Assembly (NCBI GenBank): GCA_965214235.1
Contig: CBDCBH010000002.1
Span: 62,001-126,000, forward strand
Source of the DNA: Ilyomonas sp965214235
GTDB taxonomy: Bacteria > Bacteroidota > Bacteroidia > Chitinophagales > Chitinophagaceae
DNA length: 64,000 nt
Direction: 5' to 3'
This document shows, in pieces, positions 52,854 to 60,855 of the stretch. Below the pieces are notes generated by a model, which did no database searches, was not told the origin of the DNA, and saw only the letters and a program-made list of their open reading frames with translations. The translations under genes and the position numbers were made by a program. Positions within the stretch are counted from its first letter, which is position 1; the number at the start of each line of letters is the position of its first letter.

Positions 52854-52901
52854 GTAAAAACAAACCATCTTATAAAATTGTAAGTAAGGGTTTGTTTTTA
52901 C
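52854..52901. repeat. Inverted pair of the GTAAAAACAAACC motif
   Basis: GTAAAAACAAACC (52854-52866) and GGTTTGTTTTTAC (52889-52901) form perfect 13-base arms separated by 22 AT-rich bases. It has neither a tight loop nor a T-run typical of terminators. Confidence 0.7.
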
Positions 52902-53141
52902 AATAGTACCGATATAATTACTGAAGTTATTTTTTTATAACGGACTTTTTTGATGCTTCAACAACTCAATACATCAAAAATAAAAATTCTAAAAAGCATC
53001 GGCTATGCAAAGTAAACTTTACTGCAAGTACATTAGTTGCTTTATAAGAACCGATAACATTTAAAATAGGTTGTACGTACTTATTAAATTCATGAGTTAT
53101 CGAAGTGGTTACGCCACTGCTGTATATTGTGCTTCTGTACC

Positions 53142-53149
53142 TACCTTTG
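53142..53149 (+). promoter_or_regulatory. Likely -7 element for the peroxiredoxin gene
   Basis: TACCTTTG, an exact TAnnTTTG match, 22 bases before the ATG. Confidence 0.4.
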
Positions 53150-53171
53150 AATAAAAATAAACCTATATTAT

Positions 53172-53645
53172 ATGCTACCGATAGGAACACCGGCGCCCAA
53201 CTTCACACTATACACCACGCCCGATCAAAAAATTTCATTAAATCAATTAAAAGGAAAGAAAGTTATCCTTGCATTTTATCCTGCCGACTGGAGCCCTGTG
53301 TGCGGCGACCAGATGGCTTTGTACAACGAAATGCTGAAGATGTTTCATAAACAAAATGCAGAGCTGATAGGTATTTCCGTGGATAGCAAATGGTGCCATC
53401 TTGCTTTTAGCCAGGATAGGAAATTGCACTTTCCCTTACTGTCCGATTTTGAACCAAAAGGCGCCGTGGCAAAGCTGTACGATGTGTATGATGAAGCCGA
53501 AGGCGAGTGTTTACGCGCTTTGTATGTGATAGATGAAGAAGGCATTATCCGCTGGAATTATTTATCGCCAACCGGCATCAATCCTGGTGCAGATGGTATA
53601 TTGTATGCATTAGATGAAATGAATGCAGTAAAAACAAACGCATAA
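53172..53645 (+). CDS. Peroxiredoxin (AhpC/TSA family)
   Basis: A 157-residue thiol peroxidase. The active site FYPADWSPVCGDQ holds Pro37, Ser41 and peroxidatic Cys44 (P-x3-S/T-x2-C). A later VDSKWCHLAF and EGECLRALYVIDEEG occur, with possible resolving cysteines near residues 75 and 112. Cytoplasmic. The next gene, a DsbA-like protein, follows after 17 bases and may serve as reducing partner. The 3' end carries one copy of the dispersed GTAAAAACAAACG motif (53628-53640). Confidence 0.93.
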   Translation: MLPIGTPAPNFTLYTTPDQKISLNQLKGKKVILAFYPADWSPVCGDQMALYNEMLKMFHKQNAELIGISVDSKWCHLAFSQDRKLHFPLLSDFEPKGAVAKLYDVYDEAEGECLRALYVIDEEGIIRWNYLSPTGINPGADGILYALDEMNAVKTNA

Positions 53646-53662
53646 ATTTTTATAGAAAAATC

Positions 53663-54187
53663 ATGTCAAAATTAAAACCGGCAGTTAACAGCAACGATCA
53701 TGTACAAGGCAATGCCCATGCAGCTATCCAACTGGTGGAGTATGGCGATTATGAATGTCCTTATTGCGGTCGTGCTTATTCCATCATCAAACACATTCAA
53801 AAAAAGATGGGCAACGGGTTACAGTTTGTGTTTCGAAATTTTCCATTGACAGAAATTCATCCACATGCCACTAATGCCGCCATTGCAACCGAAGCGGCGG
53901 CAGAGCAAAATAAATTTTGGGAGATGCACGATATTATTTATGAACACCAAAGCCGTATGGAAGATGAAGATTTAATAACGTATGCAAAACAAATTGGTTT
54001 GGATGTAAAGCAGTTTGAAGCCGATTTTGAAAAAGAAACGATCCGGCAAAAAGTAGAAGCCGATTTTGAAAGCGGCGTTCGCAGCGGCGTAAATGGTACG
54101 CCATCATTTTTTATAAATGGTGAAAAATACGAAGGAAGCTGGGACGAAAATTCGTTACTGGAATATTTAAAAACAGGAACGGAGTAA
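53663..54187 (+). CDS. DsbA-family thioredoxin-fold oxidoreductase
   Basis: A 174-residue protein without signal peptide. The active site ECPYCG (Cys32-x2-Cys35) and cis-proline loop NGTPSFFING define the Thioredoxin_4/DsbA type with an alpha-helical insertion (AAIATEAAAEQNKFWEMHDI). As a cytoplasmic member it probably acts as a disulfide reductase or glutathione-independent redox partner rather than an oxidase. It likely shares a transcript with the peroxiredoxin. Confidence 0.88.
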   Translation: MSKLKPAVNSNDHVQGNAHAAIQLVEYGDYECPYCGRAYSIIKHIQKKMGNGLQFVFRNFPLTEIHPHATNAAIATEAAAEQNKFWEMHDIIYEHQSRMEDEDLITYAKQIGLDVKQFEADFEKETIRQKVEADFESGVRSGVNGTPSFFINGEKYEGSWDENSLLEYLKTGTE

Positions 54188-54198
54188 GCCTTTTACAA

Positions 54199-54211
54199 CG
54201 TTTGTTTTTAT
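54199..54211 (-). repeat. Copy of the dispersed motif, reverse orientation
   Basis: CGTTTGTTTTTAT directly after the DsbA-like gene; with the forward copy at 53628-53640 it flanks that gene as an inverted pair. Confidence 0.5.
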
Positions 54212-54280
54212 ACGCTTTTTATTATTAAATTTGTTGCAAACGAACACGCGTTTCTATTTTATAACCTTACCGATTCTGCC

Positions 54281-54814
54281 ATGATTAACGCTTTACAACA
54301 AGGTGATACACTTGTTTTCCAACAAATTTATAACAACTATTGCGATGCCGTTTACGCTTATTTTAAAAATAAAACAAACCCTGAAGATGCGCCCGATTTA
54401 ATGCAAACAACGTTTTTAAAGTTATGGCAATACCGCACATCGGTATCTCAAAATTATACCATCGAACAACAGTTGTTTCATATTGCCAAAACGGTTTTTA
54501 TAGATTATCTGCGAAAAGAAAACAAGCGTGCCCATTTGCAAAAACAAATGCGCATTCATGCCGAAACAATTTCCAATTCCGCTCCTTCTTTATCCTATTC
54601 TGTCGCCTCTCAATTAACGGTGGTTTTATCATTCATGCCCGAGTTGCGCCGCAAAGTATTTCAGTTAATCCGTTTACAAGGTTACTCTTATAAAGAAACC
54701 GCACAACTGCTTTCCATCTCTGTAAAAGCGGTAGATAATCATCTTACCAAAGCAGTAAAGCAACTGCGAAACGGCATTGTAATAAGCCTGTTGTTATTTG
54801 TTCTTTTTTATTAA
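54281..54814 (+). CDS. ECF-type RNA polymerase sigma factor
   Basis: A 177-residue sigma-70 family factor of the extracytoplasmic type. Region 2 is LVFQQIYNNYCDAVYAYFKN with the DLMQTTFLKLW helix; region 4 is MPELRRKVFQLIRLQGYSYK with the recognition helix ETAQLLSISVKAVDNHLTKA. A hydrophobic tail ends the protein. It stands upstream of a FecR-type anti-sigma gene and SusC/SusD genes, the standard arrangement for nutrient-responsive regulation in Bacteroidota. Confidence 0.93.
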   Translation: MINALQQGDTLVFQQIYNNYCDAVYAYFKNKTNPEDAPDLMQTTFLKLWQYRTSVSQNYTIEQQLFHIAKTVFIDYLRKENKRAHLQKQMRIHAETISNSAPSLSYSVASQLTVVLSFMPELRRKVFQLIRLQGYSYKETAQLLSISVKAVDNHLTKAVKQLRNGIVISLLLFVLFY

Positions 54815-54960
54815 GATACTGCTTACAATAAATTAACTGAACCTAAAGTTCACAGAGCTGCACTAAGAAAAATAAAAATTCTTTGTGTTGTTTTTTTCTT
54901 TCCCCTTGGTGGTTTCTTTACCTTACAAATTGAAACATCTTCAAATTATTTTTTTCCGAA

Positions 54961-54973
54961 CGTTTGTTTTTAC
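54961..54973 (-). repeat. Copy of the dispersed motif, reverse orientation
   Basis: CGTTTGTTTTTAC in the 264-base gap between sigma factor and anti-sigma genes. No gene is supported in that gap. Confidence 0.5.
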
Positions 54974-55078
54974 TGCAAAAACAAAAACGCTTTTTTGCAC
55001 TTTTCCCAAAAATTTTTTTATGAAAAAAAGGAATTTGTTTCTCTCCTGCGTATTCATTGCTTTTGACGAATAAAAAGC

Positions 55079-56134
55079 ATGATAACAGAAGAACAGATCG
55101 CCCGCTTTTTTAAAAAAGAATGTACGGCTGAAGAAGCCGAACAAGTAGCTGCATGGCTAAACTCGCATCTTGAACTGGCAGATAAATACTTAGATAATGA
55201 AGAATACAACGCACTTAAACAAACCGAACATTTATCGGAAGAAACAAAAGTAAAAGTGTGGCATTACCTTCATCAAAACATCAGGAAACAAAAAACAATA
55301 TGGCTCAAACGCAGTGCTGTTGCGGCTTTCGTAGCAGGTTGCATTATGGTTAGCTTACTTCTTTTTACAAAAAACAAAACAACATCTCCTTCAATCGCTT
55401 CTTATAAAAATGAAACAAAAACAAATGTTTCGCTTACCGATACCGAATACAATTACACCCGCACCACACGCCGCATTGCCTTAAAAGATGGTTCTGTTGT
55501 TTCCTTATCTCCGCAATCATTTATTTGGTTTCATACACCTTTTTCCGGCACGCAGCGCGATGTTTATTTAAGTGGCGAAGCCCGCTTTGAAGTAGCGAAA
55601 AACAAACAAAAACCGTTTATCGTTTATAGCGGATCTTTTACTACAACAGCATTAGGAACAGAGTTTATTGTAAAGCAGAAAAACGGAAACATGAATGTGC
55701 GGTTGCTGCATGGAAAAGTAGTGATAAAAAACATTGATAACAGCATCCGCAACTGGAAGAATATTTATTTGTTGCCCGGGCAGCAAATGATGTATGAAGC
55801 AACAAATGAGCTTGCCACGGTGAGCGATATAAAAGATAAAAAAGCTGTTTCTGTAAACGAAGCCATTACAAAAAACAATACCCAGTCTGAAACAATTGAC
55901 AGCATAATGTTTACTGCAACGGCTATGGAGGATGTGTTGCAAAAGCTGCGCGGCTATTATGCTGTAAACATTCAGTTTAACCCTTCTGACATGAAACATA
56001 TTTCTTTTACAGGTGTTATTGCAAAGAAAGACGGCGTTGAAAACATATTAAAAGTAATTACGCAGATGAACGGGCTTTCGGTTGAAAAAAAAGACAGCGG
56101 TTTTATCATTTCAAAATATAAAAACGAACAATAA
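55079..56134 (+). CDS. FecR-family anti-sigma factor with DUF4974
   Basis: A 351-residue inner-membrane anti-sigma/signal relay. The N-terminal cytoplasmic part (EEQIARFFKKECTAEEAEQV) should bind the sigma factor; a membrane helix lies near residues 79-96 (AVAAFVAGCIMVSLLLF). The periplasmic FecR domain has RRIALKDGSVVSLSPQS and GEARFEVAKNKQKPFIVY. The C-terminal DUF4974 (STN-like) segment MEDVLQKLRGYYAVNIQF may sense the TonB-dependent partner. SusC follows after 13 bases. Confidence 0.93.
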   Translation: MITEEQIARFFKKECTAEEAEQVAAWLNSHLELADKYLDNEEYNALKQTEHLSEETKVKVWHYLHQNIRKQKTIWLKRSAVAAFVAGCIMVSLLLFTKNKTTSPSIASYKNETKTNVSLTDTEYNYTRTTRRIALKDGSVVSLSPQSFIWFHTPFSGTQRDVYLSGEARFEVAKNKQKPFIVYSGSFTTTALGTEFIVKQKNGNMNVRLLHGKVVIKNIDNSIRNWKNIYLLPGQQMMYEATNELATVSDIKDKKAVSVNEAITKNNTQSETIDSIMFTATAMEDVLQKLRGYYAVNIQFNPSDMKHISFTGVIAKKDGVENILKVITQMNGLSVEKKDSGFIISKYKNEQ

Positions 56135-56147
56135 AAAACCACGCTTT

Positions 56148-59100
56148 ATGAATTGGCTACACACAAAAAACAATGGGAAACTAAAATGGCTGTTACTGCT
56201 GTTTGTGATGCTGGTACAGCTTCGCGCGCAGGCGCAGGAAAGCACGGCAACCTTTACCGGAACGGTGTTAAACGAAAAAGGCGATGCGTTGGCAGGCGTA
56301 ACGGTGCTTGCCTCGCGTATCTCTGCAAATGAAACGTTTACCGCCATCACCAACGATCAGGGAATGTTTACATTTCAACGGTTAAAAGTAGGCAGCCGGT
56401 ATTCATTCACATCAACGTATGTAAGTTACGAAACCAATGTGGTAGCGGCTTTCATGGTAAAGGCCGGCACCAATTCGTTGTTGATAAAATTATCTTCATC
56501 AAGCAATACGCTCGACCAGGTTGTGGTGATTGGTTATGGTACGCAAAAACGTGAAACCGTTACCGGCTCTATTGCTACCGTACGCGCTGAAGATTTTAAT
56601 AAAGGCGTTATCTCCGATCCGCTTACTTTAATCAGTGGCAAAGTGGCTGGCTTAGCCATTACACGACCCAACGGCAGCGACCCGAACTCAACTGCCGACT
56701 TCTCTTTACGCGGTGCTGTTTCGGTTGAAGGAACATCGCAACCCCTTGTGGTGATAGATGGTGTGCCGGGCGGCGATATTAACACCATTGCACCCGCCGA
56801 TATTGCTTCCATTGATGTGCTGCGCGATGGCTCGGCAGCGGCTATTTATGGTTCGCGTGCTACCGGCGGTGTTATTATTGTTACCACCAAAAAAGGCACT
56901 GCAGGACCTGTAAAAGTGAATTATAATGGTTACATCTCAACCGAAACAATTGCCAAAAAATACGATGTGCTTTCGGGAAATCAATACAGCACCGCCGGTG
57001 GTCCGAATGATAAAGGCGCCAACACCGATTGGCTTAAAGCGCTCTCCAAAACACCCGTAAATCACGGTCATAATTTATCGTTCAGTGGCGGCAATGGGCG
57101 CACGTCTTATAATGCTTCGCTTAACTATCAAAACTATGGTGGAATAGATTTGGTAACCAGCCGCGAATTTGTAAATGCTACCGTGCGCATGGATACAAGA
57201 GCTTTGAATGATAAGCTTGGTTTTTCTATTTTGTTGGCGAACAGTTTCGATAATAAAAACTTGGCTTCGGCTTCATCATATTATGGCTTTGGTCAGGCGT
57301 TAAATATCAATCCTACCTATCCGATTTACAATCCTGACGGAACATTTTTTGAAACGCCCCAGGTACAAAACCAATGGAATCCGGTTGCCAACACCGTTTA
57401 CAATACCAGCAACCAAAAAGAAAAACGTTTGCTGGGTACGGCAAGATTGTCGTATTCTATTTTGCCTTCTTTAAAAGCAAACGTGTCGTATTCGTTAAAC
57501 AAAATCGATTTTTTAAACGGCTATTATACCAACAGCAATTTATCGTACGAACGAACGAGCGGCTTAAACGGGCAGGCATCCCGTAACGAACAAAATACAA
57601 CCGATAACATTTTAGAAACCACACTGGAATGGAATAAAAGAATTAACAACCACAGCTTTGATGTAATAGCCGGCTATTCTTACCAGGATGAATTTATAGA
57701 AGGTTTTGGTGCAGGCAGTAATAATTTTACCACCAACAATTATTTATACAACAACTTAGGCGCAGGCTCTGCTTTGTACAACCTCGATCCGAATGCGCAA
57801 AGAGGTGGTGTTTACATCAACAGTTCTGCCAGCGAGTGGACGTTGCTTTCTTACTTTGGAAGAATTATTTATAATTATAAAGAGAAATATTTATTCAATG
57901 CCAGCATCCGGCGCGAGGGTGCTTCCAAGTTGGGTGCTGATAACAAATGGGGTAATTTCCCGGGTATTTCCGGCGGATGGATTGTGTCAAAAGAAAACTT
58001 TATGCAAGGCATAAAAAGCATTCAGAGTTTAAAGTTGCGCGCGGGCTATGGCATTACCGGCAACCAGGGTTCGTTGCAGCCTTATCAGTCGCTGGCAACC
58101 ATCGGTCCGTATCCATACGCAACCAACCAGGCTTATGTTGGCACACCCTCAAACGGTAGTTGGATTGTAGCTTACGGCCCGAACATTAATCCCAATCCTA
58201 ACCTGCGGTGGGAAACAAAATATGAGCTTGATTTAGGTGTTGATTTTACTTTGTTTCATTCCGGCTGGTTAAGCGGCTCGCTCGATTATTACAGCCGCAA
58301 CATTAAAAATTTAATTGGCAATTATAATGCGCAGGTACCATCGCAAATTTGGACACTCATTTTTGCCAATGCCGGCAACATGACCAACAAAGGCGTGGAG
58401 TTATCTTTAAATGCAAAAATTGTAAGGCAAAAAAACTTTGCCTGGAATGCTAATTTTGTAAGCGCTTACAATCAAAACAAAATTGTATCGGTATCCAACA
58501 ACCAGTTTTTTGGAACCGCGCACGACATTACCGACATTGGCGTGGGAACTATACAACGCATGGCGCCGGGGCAGCCGGTAAATGTGTTTTACGGAAAAGT
58601 GTTTGCAGGCTTTACACCCGATAGTTTATGGCTGTTTAAAAACAGCGCGGGCAAGCCTGTAACCGAAGACCAGATAGGCGATAACGATTACAAATATTTA
58701 GGCAACAGTGTGCCAAAATATAATCTTGGCTTAACCAATAACTTCGCCTTCCATAGTTTTGATTTATCGTTTTTACTGCGTAGCGCATTATCGTTTAAAG
58801 CAGTAAATACAAAGCGCATCTTTCACGAAAACATCACCTTGCTTGGCTCGCAAAACTTGTTTACTTCGGCATTAACATCACCCGTAAAAGGCGATCCTAC
58901 ATTTTCAAGCTATTATCTTGAAAACGGTAATTATGTAAAGCTTGATAACCTCTCTCTTGGCTATACCTTGCCATTGCATAAAAACAATTATTTACAGCGC
59001 GTTCGCATTGCGGCAACAGCAACTAACCTGCTTATCATTACTAAATTTTCGGGTATGGATCCGGAGCTTGGCGTTAGCTCGTTTAACAATGCAGGCGTGG

Positions 59101-59165
59101 AATTGAATAATTATTATTATCCACGCACACGCAGCTTTACTTTCAGCATCAACGCAGATTTTTAA
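56148..59165 (+). CDS. SusC/RagA-type TonB-linked outer membrane transporter
   Basis: A 1005-residue outer membrane channel. Signal peptide ends LRAQA-QE. A CarboxypepD_reg-like domain (FTGTVLNEKGDALAGVTVLA) follows, then the SusC signature DQVVVIGYGTQKRE and plug DVLRDGSAAAIYGSRATGGVI, and a long beta-barrel ending SFTFSINADF. No separate STN domain is visible before the carboxypeptidase-like domain. It should import a substrate captured by the SusD partner downstream; the substrate is not obvious, but the adjacent quinoprotein hints at sugars or alcohols. Confidence 0.95.
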   Translation: MNWLHTKNNGKLKWLLLLFVMLVQLRAQAQESTATFTGTVLNEKGDALAGVTVLASRISANETFTAITNDQGMFTFQRLKVGSRYSFTSTYVSYETNVVAAFMVKAGTNSLLIKLSSSSNTLDQVVVIGYGTQKRETVTGSIATVRAEDFNKGVISDPLTLISGKVAGLAITRPNGSDPNSTADFSLRGAVSVEGTSQPLVVIDGVPGGDINTIAPADIASIDVLRDGSAAAIYGSRATGGVIIVTTKKGTAGPVKVNYNGYISTETIAKKYDVLSGNQYSTAGGPNDKGANTDWLKALSKTPVNHGHNLSFSGGNGRTSYNASLNYQNYGGIDLVTSREFVNATVRMDTRALNDKLGFSILLANSFDNKNLASASSYYGFGQALNINPTYPIYNPDGTFFETPQVQNQWNPVANTVYNTSNQKEKRLLGTARLSYSILPSLKANVSYSLNKIDFLNGYYTNSNLSYERTSGLNGQASRNEQNTTDNILETTLEWNKRINNHSFDVIAGYSYQDEFIEGFGAGSNNFTTNNYLYNNLGAGSALYNLDPNAQRGGVYINSSASEWTLLSYFGRIIYNYKEKYLFNASIRREGASKLGADNKWGNFPGISGGWIVSKENFMQGIKSIQSLKLRAGYGITGNQGSLQPYQSLATIGPYPYATNQAYVGTPSNGSWIVAYGPNINPNPNLRWETKYELDLGVDFTLFHSGWLSGSLDYYSRNIKNLIGNYNAQVPSQIWTLIFANAGNMTNKGVELSLNAKIVRQKNFAWNANFVSAYNQNKIVSVSNNQFFGTAHDITDIGVGTIQRMAPGQPVNVFYGKVFAGFTPDSLWLFKNSAGKPVTEDQIGDNDYKYLGNSVPKYNLGLTNNFAFHSFDLSFLLRSALSFKAVNTKRIFHENITLLGSQNLFTSALTSPVKGDPTFSSYYLENGNYVKLDNLSLGYTLPLHKNNYLQRVRIAATATNLLIITKFSGMDPELGVSSFNNAGVELNNYYYPRTRSFTFSINADF

Positions 59166-59184
59166 ACTTATAAATTGATTTGTT

Positions 59185-60759
59185 GTGAAAAAAAATAAAT
59201 GGATATCTACACTTTGCGCAACGCTTTTTTTATCAGGGTTTGTTTTTATTAACTCCTGTACCAAAAAGCTTGATGAACACGTGTACAGTTCTGAAACAAC
59301 CAATAATTATTATGCTACCGCCGACCAGGTAACGGCGGCTTATGTGCAGCCTTATAGCTTTTTGCAAACGCTTATTTACAGTGTTCATTTTGCAGTGGAA
59401 GAATTTCCGACTGATGAAGCTGTAGCCACCGTAAAAGCAGGACAAGGTTATGAAAACGGTCAGTGGATTCGGTTTCATCAACATACATGGACATCGGGCG
59501 AGGATTTTCTTCAGTATGAATGGAGCAATATGTTTCAGGGCATCGGGTATTGCAACAATTTTATAGATGCGATGCAGAACAGAGACGTAAGCAAATTCAA
59601 TCTTCCGGTAAGTAAAGACCAGATGATTGCTGAAACCAAATTGATGCGTGCCATGTATTATTATTGGGCGATGAACGATTTTGGCAACATACCCATTGTT
59701 GATCATCTTGGCATACAAAGCCCTCCTACAAAATCGCGGGCAGAAGTGTTTTCTTTTATTGAACAAGACATTAAAAACAACATAAATAAGTTAGGCGAAA
59801 AAGGCGATCCTACCTGGTACGGGCACTTCACCAAAACTGCAGCTCATGCTTTGCTGGCAAAGTTGTATCTGAATGCCGAAGTATTTACCGGAACCGCACG
59901 CTGGGACGATTGTATTACCCAGTGCGATTCTATTATCAATTCGGGTTTGTACAGTTTGGATTCAACCTGGCAAACACCTTTTTATGTAAACAACCAAACC
60001 AGCAACGAAAATATTTGGGTGGTGCCGTTTGATGCACAGTATGCACCGGGCTTTAACGCATCGCAACAACAAACGTATGGCGCGTTAAAAGATAAATTTT
60101 ATTTTGTTGATTATCCGTGGGGTAAAATTGTTACGCAGGAATCGTTTTACGATTTGTATAGTGCCGATGATAAGCGCATCAACCAATGGCTGGTGGGTCC
60201 GCAATATTATGATAATGGCGATACGGTATTAGGCTGGTACGATCAGGACAGCAAACCATTTGTTATTTACCCTCATATTGATTTGCTCAACAACCCTAAT
60301 GGCGGTTACGGGCAAGGTGTGTGTAACGAAAAATACCAGATACAACAAGGCAGTTCCAGCAATCTTGTACAATCGAATATGAGCAATGATTTAGTGGTAT
60401 TCCGACTTACAGATATGATGATGATGAAAGCCGAATGCCTTATGCGAAAAGCCGGCGGAAGCACGCCGCAAACAGCCGTTGATTTGGTAAACAGCGCACG
60501 AGCGCGCGACTTTAACGCCGGCGCATCTGATGCCAGTTATACAACCGCAACATTAACGTTGGACGAGTTATTAAACGAGCGCGGGCGCGAATTTTCATAT
60601 GAAATGAAACGCCGTGAAGATTTGATCCGGTTTGGAAAGTTTGAACAAGCCTGGTGGGAGAAAGAGGCTGATGGTGATAAGCACCGCGAAATCTATCCGG
60701 TGCCACGAAACATCTTAACCGTGAATCCGGCGCTAAAGCAAAATCCGGGATACGAATAA
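59185..60759 (+). CDS. RagB/SusD-family outer membrane lipoprotein
   Basis: A 524-residue substrate-binding lipoprotein, partner of SusC. It uses a GTG start; the signal ends VFINSC (Cys25). The SusD fold is shown by YIYWAMNDFGNIPIV-like segment MYYYWAMNDFGNIPIVDH, YTLAHALLAKLYLNAEVF region and the C-terminal LNERGREFSYEMKRREDLIRF with YPVPRNIL. It lies 19 bases after SusC. The signal region contains one copy of the dispersed motif (59238-59249). Confidence 0.95.
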   Translation: MKKNKWISTLCATLFLSGFVFINSCTKKLDEHVYSSETTNNYYATADQVTAAYVQPYSFLQTLIYSVHFAVEEFPTDEAVATVKAGQGYENGQWIRFHQHTWTSGEDFLQYEWSNMFQGIGYCNNFIDAMQNRDVSKFNLPVSKDQMIAETKLMRAMYYYWAMNDFGNIPIVDHLGIQSPPTKSRAEVFSFIEQDIKNNINKLGEKGDPTWYGHFTKTAAHALLAKLYLNAEVFTGTARWDDCITQCDSIINSGLYSLDSTWQTPFYVNNQTSNENIWVVPFDAQYAPGFNASQQQTYGALKDKFYFVDYPWGKIVTQESFYDLYSADDKRINQWLVGPQYYDNGDTVLGWYDQDSKPFVIYPHIDLLNNPNGGYGQGVCNEKYQIQQGSSSNLVQSNMSNDLVVFRLTDMMMMKAECLMRKAGGSTPQTAVDLVNSARARDFNAGASDASYTTATLTLDELLNERGREFSYEMKRREDLIRFGKFEQAWWEKEADGDKHREIYPVPRNILTVNPALKQNPGYE

Positions 60760-60774
60760 TTAAATATCAAACAA

Positions 60775-60812
60775 AAATGGGCAAAAACAAACGGGTTTGT
60801 TTTTGCCCATTT
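60775..60812 (+). terminator. Perfect 18-base palindrome after SusD
   Basis: AAATGGGCAAAAACAAAC (60775-60792) and GTTTGTTTTTGCCCATTT (60795-60812) separated by only GG. It acts as a terminator candidate, and its core is built from two inverted copies of the dispersed AAAAACAAAC motif. Confidence 0.6.
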
Positions 60813-60855
60813 ATCGTGCAAACGTTTATCTTACCATTCTATTTTTATAACGCTT

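Larger units (their letters stand above)
52718..53171. other. Intergenic region between GH26 and the peroxiredoxin
   Basis: 454 AT-rich bases between divergent genes, with no convincing gene. It holds the inverted pair of dispersed motifs at 52854-52901 and a TAnnTTTG box at 53142-53149. Confidence 0.5.

Noticed and set aside
52966..53190. 74-residue minus-strand frame in the GH26/peroxiredoxin gap
   Set aside because: No domain, overlaps the peroxiredoxin start, unusual composition.
54885..55073. 62-residue frame between the sigma factor and FecR
   Set aside because: Composition is chance-like (poly-Phe/Lys from A/T runs) and it contains a dispersed motif; no family features.
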